From positions 248,001 through 312,000 of the forward strand of contig NZ_FQXJ01000003.1 in the NCBI RefSeq assembly GCF_900129935.1: 64,000 bases of DNA, given 5' to 3'. The translations under genes were made by a program, and so were the position numbers. Shown piece after piece: positions 43,706 to 51,702 of the stretch. Numbering within the stretch: the first letter of the stretch is position 1; every line of letters begins with the position of its first letter. The notes under the pieces are model-generated. The model was given only the letters and a program-made list of their open reading frames with translations. It was not told where the DNA came from and did not search any database. The DNA comes from Desulfosporosinus lacus DSM 15449 (lineage in GTDB: Bacteria > Bacillota > Desulfitobacteriia > Desulfitobacteriales > Desulfitobacteriaceae).

Positions 43706-43747
43706 ATGTGGTGGTACTGGTGGCTTTTTACAGTAGCTATTAGGTGA
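43706..43747 (+). CDS. possible Trp-rich 13-residue micropeptide
   Basis: ATG with GGAAGGGG eight bases upstream encodes MWWYWWLFTVAIR followed by TGA. Four Trp in 13 residues make it strongly membrane-seeking. It is positioned between the tail terminator and the lysis genes. It may be a leader peptide or a membrane-active lysis aid, or may be chance. Confidence 0.3.
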   Translation: MWWYWWLFTVAIR

Positions 43748-43802
43748 GCCCAACAAATGAGGTGAGTCCCACGAGCTGTATTGGCAAAAGGGAGGACATT
43801 AG

Positions 43803-44114
43803 GTGGACGAATGCAGCAGCACGGGCGTAAGACTAAATCGGATTGAAATGGATATAGCGGATTTAAAAGCTAACGGTAAAGACCATTCTCACAATATGTT
43901 GTTGATAGAAAAATCCAATATAAGAACTGAGAGTAATGTAGAAAAAATCCTTGAATCTTTAGCCGATTTAAAGGCAGCAACGAAAGAAATAACAATGGAT
44001 GTCACAACCATAAAAGAGAAACCAACCAAAAATTATGAAGTTATAAAGGGGATCGTTTTGGTGATCGCAGTATCAAATATCGTCGGTATTTTGTGGAGCA
44101 TGCTCATTAAATAA
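43803..44114 (+). CDS. XhlA-like holin-associated protein
   Basis: 103 residues: a long coiled-coil N-terminal part (LNRIEMDIADLKANG, LESLADLKAATKEITMD) and one C-terminal transmembrane helix (about residues 79-99), the layout of haemolysin XhlA of PBSX-type phages, which works with the holin in lysis. GTG start after GGGAGG. Confidence 0.8.
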   Translation: MDECSSTGVRLNRIEMDIADLKANGKDHSHNMLLIEKSNIRTESNVEKILESLADLKAATKEITMDVTTIKEKPTKNYEVIKGIVLVIAVSNIVGILWSMLIK

Positions 44115-44133
44115 CTAGAAAGGGGTGTCCATT

Positions 44134-44883
44134 ATGGATACTAAACCCAATATTAGCTGGAAGGGGTCACCGCATTTCAGCACCACCAAAGGTTATAAAT
44201 TCATAGCCATCGTGGATCACATCATGGCGGGGACCTTGGCGGGTACAGACTCCTGGTTCGCAAATCCTGCCAGCAAAGTAAGCTCGCACTTCGGCGTAGG
44301 TAAGAACGGCAAAATTCATCAATATGTAGACCTGAAAAACCCAGCGTGGGCCAATGGCGGTGTTAATAAACCGGCTTGGCCTCTTCTTATCTCTGGGGTC
44401 AACCCGAATTACTATACAATTTCAATCGAACATGAGGGATACAGCGGGGACGTAATGCCGGAGGCGCAGTACCAAGCGACACTAGCTTTACATCGGTGGC
44501 TAGTCGGGACGTTAGGCATACCAGTGACAAGGGATAATATAATCGGCCACTATCGAATTGACTCTGTTAATAAGGCGAATTGTCCTGGAACCGGATTTCC
44601 TTGGGACAGATTATTAAAGGATCTGCAAGGAGGAAATGATGTGTTGAAAGTAGCTGTTTTATTGTTCACGAAGGATGATTTCTGGGCTGGTGTTGATGTA
44701 GCTTCAAAGAATGGAAACTGCGCCATATTCGTGCGTTCAGCTGGTTCAGTCCCTGCAGAGGCCATGAGTGCTAAGCAGTTAATTGTTATCGGGGGACCCA
44801 CAACCAAGCATCCCAATGAAGTGCTACTCTCGGGCAATGACAAATATCAAACAGCCGCTGCAGTGGCGAAGTATTTGGGCTAA
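44134..44883 (+). CDS. N-acetylmuramoyl-L-alanine amidase endolysin
   Basis: 249 residues. The N-terminal Amidase_2 (PGRP-like) domain, about 1-160, includes zinc-ligand candidates in IVDHIMAGT, GHYRID and the NKANCPG motif; SSHFGVGKNGKIHQYVD is typical. The C-terminal 80 residues (VLLFTKDDFWAGVDVASKNG, IVIGGPTTKHPNEVLLSG, YQTAAAVA) resemble a single cell-wall-binding repeat 2 domain. It degrades peptidoglycan at lysis. ATG 44134 is chosen because AAAGGGGTG precedes it. Confidence 0.9.
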   Translation: MDTKPNISWKGSPHFSTTKGYKFIAIVDHIMAGTLAGTDSWFANPASKVSSHFGVGKNGKIHQYVDLKNPAWANGGVNKPAWPLLISGVNPNYYTISIEHEGYSGDVMPEAQYQATLALHRWLVGTLGIPVTRDNIIGHYRIDSVNKANCPGTGFPWDRLLKDLQGGNDVLKVAVLLFTKDDFWAGVDVASKNGNCAIFVRSAGSVPAEAMSAKQLIVIGGPTTKHPNEVLLSGNDKYQTAAAVAKYLG

Positions 44884-44902
44884 TTAGAAAGGGGAATAAG
44901 TT

Positions 44903-45286
44903 ATGTCTGACAAATTGAAATCTCGTAAACTGTGGGCCTTCGTCGCTGCCACGATCTTGGTTTTGATTAATTCCATAGCCAAGTTAGGCATGCCAACTGA
45001 GGATGTGCTCTATCTGGTCATCGTTTCTGCGTCATACATTCTTGGACAAGGCTACGTTGATGCCAGACAACAACCAGTTAAGGGATTTCCGATCGAAGAT
45101 ATAGCCCAGTCCTTCACCAATATTATTCAAACGGAATTGTCTAAAACTCCTTTCGGAAAGAATCTTCCGATTGAGTCCATACTCGATATAGTCAAGACTC
45201 TGGTTAAACTCGAGCTTGGTAAGTTGAACGTTTCTGAATCAAAAATGGTGGTAGATGAAGTACCGATCGTTTCAACAGGACAATAA
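44903..45286 (+). CDS. probable holin
   Basis: 127 residues. Two hydrophobic segments at about 10-28 and 34-50 (LWAFVAATILVLINSIAKLG and VLYLVIVSASYILGQGY) and a soluble helical tail suit a small membrane-pore protein. Directly downstream of the endolysin with AAAGGGG before the ATG. Family not recognised exactly; role inferred from topology and neighbours. Confidence 0.7.
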   Translation: MSDKLKSRKLWAFVAATILVLINSIAKLGMPTEDVLYLVIVSASYILGQGYVDARQQPVKGFPIEDIAQSFTNIIQTELSKTPFGKNLPIESILDIVKTLVKLELGKLNVSESKMVVDEVPIVSTGQ

Positions 45287-45313
45287 AAAGTAGGTGTGGG
45301 AACCAAAAGTTTA

Positions 45314-45357
45314 AGTATATCAGCCCTCACCGATTTGTCCGAGAGGGCTGATATACT
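45314..45357. terminator. strong bidirectional terminator after lysis genes
   Basis: A perfect 15-bp stem, AGTATATCAGCCCTC with GAGGGCTGATATACT, 14-base loop, then CATTTT. It ends the phage lysis operon. Confidence 0.8.
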
Positions 45358-45379
45358 CATTTTAAGGTAGATATTCTCA

Positions 45380-45436
45380 TTGATATTTTTACAGAGAATG
45401 TCTATAATAAGAACACTAGTTCTATTAATAATAGAA
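45380..45436 (+). promoter_or_regulatory. sigma-A promoter with operator palindrome
   Basis: TTGATA (45380-45385), 17-base spacer, TATAAT (45403-45408). Twelve bases on, TTCTATTA-A-TAATAGAA (45420-45436) is a perfect interrupted palindrome covering the likely transcription start. It drives the Cys-rich gene at 45462 and implies a repressor. Confidence 0.7.
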
Positions 45437-45461
45437 TATATGTACTAAGGAGGCTGGCGTA

Positions 45462-45623
45462 ATGAAAGATGTTTGTGAAGAATGTTCCCGACAGGCTTAT
45501 TGCATGGAGCCCTGTGAATCTTGGTTAATTGCTCATAACCAATGTCCTGTGTGCCAAAACAAACTCATTCGATCTGGAGGATGCACCGAATGCATTACCG
45601 GAGACTGGGCAAAGTGCGGTTAA
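45462..45623 (+). CDS. small Cys-rich zinc-ribbon-like protein (53 aa)
   Basis: Eleven Cys in 53 residues: VCEECSRQAYCMEPCE, then CPVCQNKLIRSGGCTEC and a C-terminal KCG. AAGGAGG precedes the ATG. The CxxC pairs suggest a double zinc knuckle. It has its own promoter and operator, separate from phage late genes, and is followed one base later by another small gene, so it may be lysogen-expressed cargo. Confidence 0.65.
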   Translation: MKDVCEECSRQAYCMEPCESWLIAHNQCPVCQNKLIRSGGCTECITGDWAKCG

Positions 45624-45624
45624 T

Positions 45625-45885
45625 ATGAAGATACTTATGAAGCCCATCGAGGCGATTACAACCCACTCCAGAGAGGGAATAATACGTCCAGAGAGATATA
45701 GGATTATGGAAGACGGGGAGACAATTGTGGTGCATATCGATAAAATATTGACCCGTAATGAGCAAAAGTCTGAAGGTAGTCGTGAACTAATTTTTGGTTG
45801 TCGTGGAGTGATTAATGGCTGCATGAAGAGTTTTGAACTGAAATATATCGTTCCAGTATGTCAGTGGTTTTTGTATCGCATGTAA
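45625..45885 (+). CDS. small hypothetical protein (86 aa)
   Basis: Begins MKILMKPIEAITTHSREGII and is beta-rich (PERYRIMEDGETIVVHIDKIL, FELKYIVPVCQWFLYRM). Starts one base after the Cys-rich gene stop, so both are probably co-translated. Lys/Arg and Asp/Glu are balanced. No family recognised. Confidence 0.6.
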   Translation: MKILMKPIEAITTHSREGIIRPERYRIMEDGETIVVHIDKILTRNEQKSEGSRELIFGCRGVINGCMKSFELKYIVPVCQWFLYRM

Positions 45886-45918
45886 TAGGATTACCCTAAA
45901 TTGTTGAAGTATCATATA

Positions 45919-46107
45919 TTATGGTTTTTGGGTGTTAGTTTGCTTCCAGGATATAAAGCTTAGAGTCATAATTGTCAGTAAGATGAAGATCGCAAAAATA
46001 TGGCCGCCAGAATCTGCAACTTTTTTTACGTAAATGGCATAGAAGTTAAAAGCAATGCCTATCAATTGAACAGTCAAAATTAACGTTTGTATTGGATTAA
46101 GTTTCAT
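45919..46107 (-). CDS. small two-helix membrane protein (62 aa)
   Basis: MKLNPIQTLILTVQLIGIAF followed by a second hydrophobic segment (HIFAIFILLTIMTLSFISW). AAGGGGTGG is just upstream of the ATG at 46107, so the longer frame from 46152 is not used. Minus strand, between lysis genes and recombinase, as typical of lysogenic cargo. Function unknown. Confidence 0.6.
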   Translation of the reverse strand: MKLNPIQTLILTVQLIGIAFNFYAIYVKKVADSGGHIFAIFILLTIMTLSFISWKQTNTQKP

Positions 46108-46240
46108 GGTTCCACCCCTTTTAAAAAGTCTATATATAGTATATCCAATCATATATTAGGGTTATGAAAGATACTTAAGTTCGCTTTTCCCAGTTTGTTA
46201 TATTAACTTTCCTTCTATAATAATGTGTGTCTATTTAATA

Positions 46241-46260
46241 GGCTTGCCGCGAGGTGCGCC
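46241..46260 (+). repeat. direct repeat copy 1
   Basis: GGCTTGCCGCGAGGTGCGCC, a stem with a GCGA tetraloop. It is 18 of 20 bases identical to 46843-46862; the two copies flank the membrane gene at 46277-46717. Confidence 0.55.
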
Positions 46261-46276
46261 TCGACTTACTACAAAT

Positions 46277-46717
46277 TTATACCCTCTCGCGAAGTAAGCG
46301 TTTCAAGGATTCTGCCAATACTAAGCCGAACACCGATGAAGTTACAAAGTCAGAAATGACTGTATAAGTGTGCGTATAGATTAATTGCGGAACTTGTAAT
46401 AAACTTGTTACTCCATAAAGAAGTCCCATAACGAGAATCCCGTAAATCCAACCCTTAAGCAAATAATGCTCGTCATTTAAGTATTTCATGAGGTGTGCAA
46501 ACACGATGCCTAACATTCCCGCAAAAAAAATTCGAGCCACTAAAGCGATGACCGTTTGCAAGCTATCCATGGGCTTGTCGCCAAATATAATTATGGCCAT
46601 CCAGTCTAATATGCGTATTTGCGCAAAGTTAAAATAATATGATATCAAATTTAATATTGCCTGAAGTATACCTGCAATAAATCCTGCAAATAAACCATAA
46701 TATGTCCTGTCTTTCAT
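46277..46717 (-). CDS. YagU-like membrane protein (146 aa)
   Basis: Four hydrophobic segments (about 7-27, 55-80, 88-108 and 125-140). MKDRTYYGLFAGFIAGILQ and YLNDEHYLLKGWIYGILVMGLLYG resemble the DUF1440/YagU group and the two chromosomal proteins at 51703 and 52292 (FSGKDHYLIKGFSFGAIIWG). AAAGGAGG lies upstream. Minus-strand cargo gene in the prophage; role unknown, perhaps linked with DUF3231 proteins, which also occur at both places. Confidence 0.7.
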   Translation of the reverse strand: MKDRTYYGLFAGFIAGILQAILNLISYYFNFAQIRILDWMAIIIFGDKPMDSLQTVIALVARIFFAGMLGIVFAHLMKYLNDEHYLLKGWIYGILVMGLLYGVTSLLQVPQLIYTHTYTVISDFVTSSVFGLVLAESLKRLLRERV

Positions 46718-46842
46718 CCTTATCCTCCTTTAAATTACTGGTAAGTCCATCAAACTCCATAAAAATTAGATTATCCAATCCTGGGAAATTATATCCGATA
46801 TAAATGCAGGGTTACGTTCAACGTCGTTCATTAGAGTTAATG

Positions 46843-46872
46843 GGCTTGCCGCAAGGTGAGCCTTTTTATTTT
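46843..46872 (+). terminator. direct repeat copy 2 with terminator features
   Basis: GGCTTGCC-GCAA-GGTGAGCC hairpin closed by a GNRA-type tetraloop and followed by TTTTTATTTT. It matches the repeat at 46241-46260. Confidence 0.6.
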
Positions 46873-46887
46873 GGGAGGAGAAATCAA

Positions 46888-47004
46888 TTGATTAATTATC
46901 TGATGAGTTTGCATATATTGCAGATGCTTAAATCTAAGAATCTGATTAACGAAGAAGAATTTACGGCCATAGACAATAAGAATAAAAGGTCTTTTTTGAC
47001 TTGA
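46888..47004 (+). CDS. SHOCT-like short protein beside recombinase (38 aa)
   Basis: TTG start with GGGAGGAG seven bases upstream. MINYLMSLHILQMLKSKNLI followed by NEEEFTAIDNKNKRSFLT is the short helical pattern frequently found directly ahead of serine recombinases in Firmicute prophages and mobile elements. May be an accessory recombination protein; function unproven. Confidence 0.6.
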   Translation: MINYLMSLHILQMLKSKNLINEEEFTAIDNKNKRSFLT

Positions 47005-47071
47005 TTAGTGTCTCAAGCAATTATATCATGTCACCACAAAAGGAATATAAAGGAAAATGAGAGGGGACTTT

Positions 47072-48679
47072 ATGGCTTCAAATGCAGCGGTCAAAAAGGT
47101 TGTTACGGTCATTCCGGTGAAACCAGTCGAGGTGGTTAAAGGATTCGCCTTGGGGGCAAAGAAAAGGGTGGCCGCTTATTGCAGGGTCAGCACCGATTTG
47201 AAAGAGCAGGAAACGAGCTTCGAATCACAGGTACAGCACTATACTGATACTATTGGTAAAAGAACAGATTGGGATCTGGTCGATATCTTTGCGGATGATG
47301 GAATCTCAGGAACGACGACAACAAAGAGAACTGAATTTCTAAGAATGATCAAAGAGTGTATGGCTGGTAATATCGACATGATAATTACGAAATCAATCTC
47401 AAGGTTTGCTCGAAATACCGAGGACTGCCTACATTTTGTAAGGAAGCTAAAAGACAAAGGAATCGCCGTTTACTTCGAAACAGAAAATATTGATACTCTT
47501 GGTTCTGGTGGTGAACTTTTGCTTACCATTCTTAGCGGGATGGCACAAGATAGCAGTAGAAATCAATCGGATGTTACAAAGTGGGGTATACTTAGACAAT
47601 TTGAAAGTGGGAGGGTGCTCGTCAATACCACAAGATTTCTCGGCTATGATAAAAATGAGGATGGGGAACTGGTTATAAATGAAGAACAAGCAGAACTGGT
47701 TCGCAGGGTGTTCAGGGAATACCTTGAAGGGAAAAGTTACAATGCAATCGCCAAAGGGTTAACGAAGGATAAAATTAAAACGATCACTGGAAAGGATAAA
47801 TGGTGGGATTCAACCATAAGCGGGATGCTGGAAAATGAGAAATATCATGGAGCCGCACTTCTGCAGAAAACCATAACCGTTAATTTCCTCACACACAAAC
47901 GCACCCCCAATAAAGGCCAGTCACCAAAGTATATGATCGATGAAAACCACCTGCCGATCATAGACAAGGAGATATTCGACAAGGTTCAGGATGAGAAGGA
48001 ACGAAGAGCCTTGCTCAGGGGTAATTTAGTTGGGGACAGGCATAAATATAGTAACAAATATCCTTTTAGCGCCAAAGTTTTTTGCGGTGACTGTGGGAAT
48101 ATATTTAAAAGAAGGCAATGGAACAGCACGAATACATCAAAGAAGGTTGTATGGCAATGCAAAACTTACATAATGGACGGTAAGGATGCCTGTAAAGCCA
48201 AAGCCGTCGATGAAAGTGTTTTGATGGATGCATTTGTACGGACATTCAACGGAATTTATGAAAACAAGCAAAGTTTTATAAAAACGTTGACTGAGAATAT
48301 CGAAATGATTATTTTGCAAAGACCAGAAGGTAATGAAACCGAAACTTTGGATAATAGGATTGAAAAGTTGAAAAATGAGTTAAAGAGGCTTATCCGGTTT
48401 CAGGTGAATAACAGCATTGATTCAGAGGTCTATAATGAGGAGTATAGAAGCATATCTGAAGATCTGGAGGAAGTACGAAAGAAAAGGTTGGAGCATGAAA
48501 GGGTAATTGAATCAAAAGATGGGTTGAAACAGAGGTTTGACGAAATCCTAGATGCTATAAACAGCAGGGATTCACTACTTGAAGAGTTTGACGAAGAAAT
48601 ATTTAATGCGATGGTTGAGAAATGGTATGCTACCCTCAGACAGGACAGTGAAATAAAAAACTGTTCAGTCTGGGGGTAA
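47072..48679 (+). CDS. large serine recombinase, C-terminus replaced by IS3 insertion
   Basis: Site-specific integrase of the prophage. Catalytic domain with Ser40 in AAYCRVSTDLKEQETS, followed by FADDGISGTTTTKR and SRFARNTEDCLHFVRKLKDKG. Then come the recombinase domain (YNAIAKGLTKDKIKT, WWDSTISGMLENEKYHG), the zinc ribbon (CGDCGNIFKRRQWN, CKTYIMDGKDAC) and a coiled-coil. From codon 518 (48623) the reading frame enters the IS3 left end, so the last 18 residues (WYATLRQDSEIKNCSVWG) are foreign. The original end is readable at 50356-50430. ATG 47072 follows GAGAGGGG. Confidence 0.9.
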   Translation: MASNAAVKKVVTVIPVKPVEVVKGFALGAKKRVAAYCRVSTDLKEQETSFESQVQHYTDTIGKRTDWDLVDIFADDGISGTTTTKRTEFLRMIKECMAGNIDMIITKSISRFARNTEDCLHFVRKLKDKGIAVYFETENIDTLGSGGELLLTILSGMAQDSSRNQSDVTKWGILRQFESGRVLVNTTRFLGYDKNEDGELVINEEQAELVRRVFREYLEGKSYNAIAKGLTKDKIKTITGKDKWWDSTISGMLENEKYHGAALLQKTITVNFLTHKRTPNKGQSPKYMIDENHLPIIDKEIFDKVQDEKERRALLRGNLVGDRHKYSNKYPFSAKVFCGDCGNIFKRRQWNSTNTSKKVVWQCKTYIMDGKDACKAKAVDESVLMDAFVRTFNGIYENKQSFIKTLTENIEMIILQRPEGNETETLDNRIEKLKNELKRLIRFQVNNSIDSEVYNEEYRSISEDLEEVRKKRLEHERVIESKDGLKQRFDEILDAINSRDSLLEEFDEEIFNAMVEKWYATLRQDSEIKNCSVWG

Positions 48680-48686
48680 TTATGTT

Positions 48687-49367
48687 ATGCCACAACAAAG
48701 AAAAATACCAGTAGAAGAGATGATACGAATAGTAGAATTGTATCTCTCGGGGAAAATAGGATATACGTCAGCATATCAGGAAGCAGGCGTATCTGATGAA
48801 ACATTCAGGAAGTGGCTTTTCCGATACAAAACAGATGGACCATCAGGATTTCTGCCGAAGGAACACAACAAAAGATATGCAAAAGAGACCAAGCTCTCAG
48901 CTGTTCTGGATTATCTGGCAGGAAAAGGGTCGAAATGGGAGATCTGTGAGAGATACGGGGTCAGAGATAAAAGGGTGCTTGAGCATTGGCTGAAGGGGTA
49001 TAATCGTCATAAGGATTTCCGAATACAGACAGGAGGAAGCCGAATGACGAAAGGCCGAGATACGACTGGACAAGAGCGGATACAGATTGTAAAAGAGTGT
49101 ATATCCAAGGGAAACGATTATGGAGGGATAGCACTCAAGTACCAGGTTTCATATCAGCAGGTCTATACGTGGACGAAGAAATACCGTGAGATGGGAGAAT
49201 CGGGATTAGAAGATCGGCGAGGACACCGCGCCGGAACACTGCCGAGCCGAACACCTGAGGAAGAACTGAGAGACCGGATAGCTCAGCTTGAACGGGAAAA
49301 CTTTGATCTAGAAATGGAGAATGCACTGTTAAAAAAAGTGAAGGAATTGGAGAGGAGGCGACACTGA
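48687..49367 (+). CDS. IS3-family OrfA (helix-turn-helix protein)
   Basis: 226 residues with two consecutive helix-turn-helix parts (TSAYQEAGVSDETFRKWLFRY and GGIALKYQVSYQQVYTWTKKYR) and a C-terminal leucine-zipper-like helix (RIAQLERENFDLEMENALLK). It ends after an A7G run at 49331-49338 that is the expected -1 slippage site producing the OrfAB transposase. Confidence 0.88.
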   Translation: MPQQRKIPVEEMIRIVELYLSGKIGYTSAYQEAGVSDETFRKWLFRYKTDGPSGFLPKEHNKRYAKETKLSAVLDYLAGKGSKWEICERYGVRDKRVLEHWLKGYNRHKDFRIQTGGSRMTKGRDTTGQERIQIVKECISKGNDYGGIALKYQVSYQQVYTWTKKYREMGESGLEDRRGHRAGTLPSRTPEEELRDRIAQLERENFDLEMENALLKKVKELERRRH

Positions 49368-49399
49368 GCTTCGTAAGGTATCAGTCGGCCTATGAAGCA

Positions 49400-50266
49400 G
49401 TGAAACTATTATCTGAGGATCGGTCATTTGCGGTATGGAAGCTCTGTGCCTTTTTGCACATTACCCGGTCAGCCTATTATCGATGGCTGACGCATCCGAA
49501 GAGCAACCGCGAGTTGGAGAACGAACGAATTGCAGACGTTGTTGAGAAAATCCACAAAGAGCATCCTGATATGGGATACCGCAGAATACGGGATGAGCTG
49601 GACAGGCGACACGACGTTCATGTGAATGATAAACGTGTCCTTCGGATCAACCGTGCCCTTCATATTAAATCAACCATTAAATACAAAAGGCACGGTTGCA
49701 CCAGGAACGCGGCATCGCCGGAATACATAGCGAAGAATTATCTGTTACGTCAGTTTCACTCAGACGCGCCAAACTCGAAATGGTTGACCGACGTGACAGA
49801 GTTCAAATACTACGTAGGGCCGGAAGTCCACAAAGTATATTTGAGCGCCATCCTGGACCTGTATGATCGGCGCATTGTCGCCTATGCCATTGGTGATCGC
49901 AACGATAACAGACTCGTTTTCGATACCTTTGATGCTGCCGTAGCCGCCCATCCTGAAGCACATCCACTGTTTCATTCGGACAGGGGGTATCAGTATACAA
50001 GCCGCATTTTTCACTCGAAACTGCAGGCCGCAAAAATGAAGCAAAGCATGTCCAGAGTGGCTCACTGCATTGATAATGGACCGATGGAAGGCTTTTGGGG
50101 TATCCTGAAACGCGAGAGGTATTACGGGTACAAATTCACCAACCGGGAGCATCTTGTTCAAGCCATTGCTGATTACATCTTCTATTATAATAATCGGCGT
50201 TTACAGCGCCGCTTGTATATTATGACACCGATGGAGTTCCATATGCAGTACGTAAAGGCCGCATAA
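49400..50266 (+). CDS. IS3-family OrfB transposase (DDE)
   Basis: 288 residues from the first Met, but it is normally made as an OrfAB fusion: the frame is open back to the A7G slippage site at 49331. The catalytic triad is visible as WLTDVTEF (Asp), FHSDRGYQYTS (Asp) and GPMEGFWGILK (Glu). FYYNNRRLQRRL is the usual IS3 C-terminal motif. No lesions are seen, so the element looks active. Confidence 0.9.
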   Translation: MKLLSEDRSFAVWKLCAFLHITRSAYYRWLTHPKSNRELENERIADVVEKIHKEHPDMGYRRIRDELDRRHDVHVNDKRVLRINRALHIKSTIKYKRHGCTRNAASPEYIAKNYLLRQFHSDAPNSKWLTDVTEFKYYVGPEVHKVYLSAILDLYDRRIVAYAIGDRNDNRLVFDTFDAAVAAHPEAHPLFHSDRGYQYTSRIFHSKLQAAKMKQSMSRVAHCIDNGPMEGFWGILKRERYYGYKFTNREHLVQAIADYIFYYNNRRLQRRLYIMTPMEFHMQYVKAA

Positions 50267-50355
50267 AGAATTGCTACCCGCTTTTTAAACGGGTAGCAAT
50301 TCAGCAAACTTCGTTCTATTTTTTCATTGTCCTCTTGACGGGGTGCACACCAAAA

Positions 50356-50430
50356 ATAGAAATTCTCACACCATCGCATTTTATTTTTGAATTGAAGAGC
50401 GGGATGAGGGTGGAGGAAATCCTCAACTAG
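50356..50430 (+). pseudogene. original 3' end of the serine recombinase
   Basis: Directly right of the IS3 element, the frame reads IEILTPSHFIFELKSGMRVE followed by EILN and TAG at 50428. Joined to codon 517 of the recombinase (AAA) this gives NAMVEK-IEILTPSHFIF, a normal ending for large serine recombinases (hydrophobic strand, then LKSG). Confidence 0.85.
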
Positions 50431-51497
50431 TTCATTAATTCTTTACGGTTAGCGGTTTCTGGAATTTTCTCTAGCCATCCACTTTCAATCATTAATTCTG
50501 CTCCGTCCTTTGCTAAAACAAGAACCTCAGCTGATAACTTAGCGAAGGTAGATGCTAAATCTTTTCTCGCGGTATAGGGTGCTGAAAGTCCGTATTCAGC
50601 AACAATGGTCGCTATTGCTACGGTGACGTGAGCTGTTATTAATTTGTCACTATGTGGAGATTCCGTAGACTGGGTCACTAAATTGGAGGATATGGTCGGC
50701 TGAGGTAAATCTTCATCCTCTAAATAAGAACCAAGTTTCTTTAGTTGTTGATCAGCAGTTTGTTTCGCTTGGGATATAAAACGCTTTACCTTCTCAGACT
50801 TAACTACTTGGCCATAACCCAAATTCAAGGCTTTCAATAACTCCTTCGTTTCCATCACTGTGACTAAATTACCAATTTCCATGGCATTAAGAGGTCGTTG
50901 ATTTCCAAGACCTAAAATATTACCTAGATAATCTTTGTTATGCACAAAATCTACCCTGTCTGGAGTCACAATGGAGGGGGCTTTTAGCAACAACCCTTTT
51001 GCAATTAATACCTCCGTTGCTTTTTGATGGACCTCCTGAGAAGTATCTAGGGCTCCGGAATAATAACTGCGAAAATCAGAACGAGAGGACGCAGCTAAGG
51101 ATTTACTATAATTTATTAAGATGAACTTGTGCATAAGTCGAGTATATTTAAGTGTAAACGACTCGGAAAACAACTGTTTAGCATTGATATCGACATCCCT
51201 TTCACCATAGGCTTCAGGGATAGGATGTTGAATTGAATTATAGATGGCCTGCATTGTGCTTACCCGTTGGGTTGAGACGTCAACTGCGCGTTGTAAGACA
51301 GCGTGAATATCGGGGTCTTTAGACTTAGCGACATAATATTTGAGAAAACACACAGACATCGATTCAGCCATGTAACTCGTCCAAAGGTTCCCAACCTCAG
51401 AAGCTGTCGGTAAAATATCTGCCAAATTGTGTTGTACAGCTCCAAAAGGAACCTGCTCGGTATTACCTTGATTATATTGTTGTTGTAAGTCGTTCAT
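50427..51497 (-). CDS. DUF3231 family protein (chromosomal paralogue)
   Basis: 356 residues with two DUF3231 helical repeats. It is the close relative of the prophage cargo protein at 27966-29045: same length, colinear throughout, with clear identity in stretches such as SKDPDIHAVLQ, HPIPEA, RDVDINAKQLF and TPDRVDFVHN. GGGGG lies ahead of the ATG. DUF3231 proteins are restricted to spore formers; the precise role is unknown. Its stop codon meets that of the displaced recombinase end, showing how tightly the prophage abuts this gene. Confidence 0.85.
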   Translation of the reverse strand: MNDLQQQYNQGNTEQVPFGAVQHNLADILPTASEVGNLWTSYMAESMSVCFLKYYVAKSKDPDIHAVLQRAVDVSTQRVSTMQAIYNSIQHPIPEAYGERDVDINAKQLFSESFTLKYTRLMHKFILINYSKSLAASSRSDFRSYYSGALDTSQEVHQKATEVLIAKGLLLKAPSIVTPDRVDFVHNKDYLGNILGLGNQRPLNAMEIGNLVTVMETKELLKALNLGYGQVVKSEKVKRFISQAKQTADQQLKKLGSYLEDEDLPQPTISSNLVTQSTESPHSDKLITAHVTVAIATIVAEYGLSAPYTARKDLASTFAKLSAEVLVLAKDGAELMIESGWLEKIPETANRKELMN

Positions 51498-51702
51498 AAT
51501 CGAACCCCCATTATTATAATCTACTTACTATTATTTACTCTTTGATTTGATATATTCTTCAGGTTTCTCTATTCAACGACTAATAATAGCGATGATCTTT
51601 TCCCAGATTGTTTACAAACGGCAGAAGATCTTACAGTAGTTTCGGTGGATATTAATTATTTACTAACACATACTAGAATAATAATCAAAGGAGGCAATGG
51701 AA

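Larger units (their letters stand above)
48623..50352 (+). mobile_element. IS3-family insertion sequence in recombinase gene
   Basis: About 1730 bp. Left end TGGTATGCTACCCTCAGACA and right end, read inward from 50352, TGGTGTGCACCCCGTCAAGA are imperfect inverted repeats with TG...CA termini. AAA flanks both ends (48620-48622, 50353-50355) as a 3-bp target duplication. Removing the IS restores an uninterrupted recombinase frame, which fixes the boundaries precisely. It carries orfA and orfB. Confidence 0.85.
15130..50430. mobile_element. prophage, HK97-type head with contractile tail
   Basis: A continuous phage gene order runs from repressor and replication genes through terminase, head, sheath and tube, tape measure, baseplate, fibre and lysis to a large serine recombinase. 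The head genes are HK97-like, while the tail genes follow the PBSX xkd order (sheath, tube, chaperone, tape measure, XkdP to XkdU). Ends are approximate: left between the terminator at 15115 and the repressor gene, right at or near the reconstructed recombinase stop at 50430. Attachment sites were not identified. The recombinase is interrupted by an IS3 element. Confidence 0.85.

Noticed and set aside
46241-46872. The GGCTTGCCGC repeat as prophage attachment site
   Set aside because: Both copies lie on the same side of the recombinase and no copy was found near the left prophage end.
48607-50378. IS3 ends placed at TGCGATGG and CCATCGCA
   Set aside because: These bases belong to the recombinase gene itself, shown by the restored frame NAMVEK-IEILTPSHF; true ends are 48623 and 50352.
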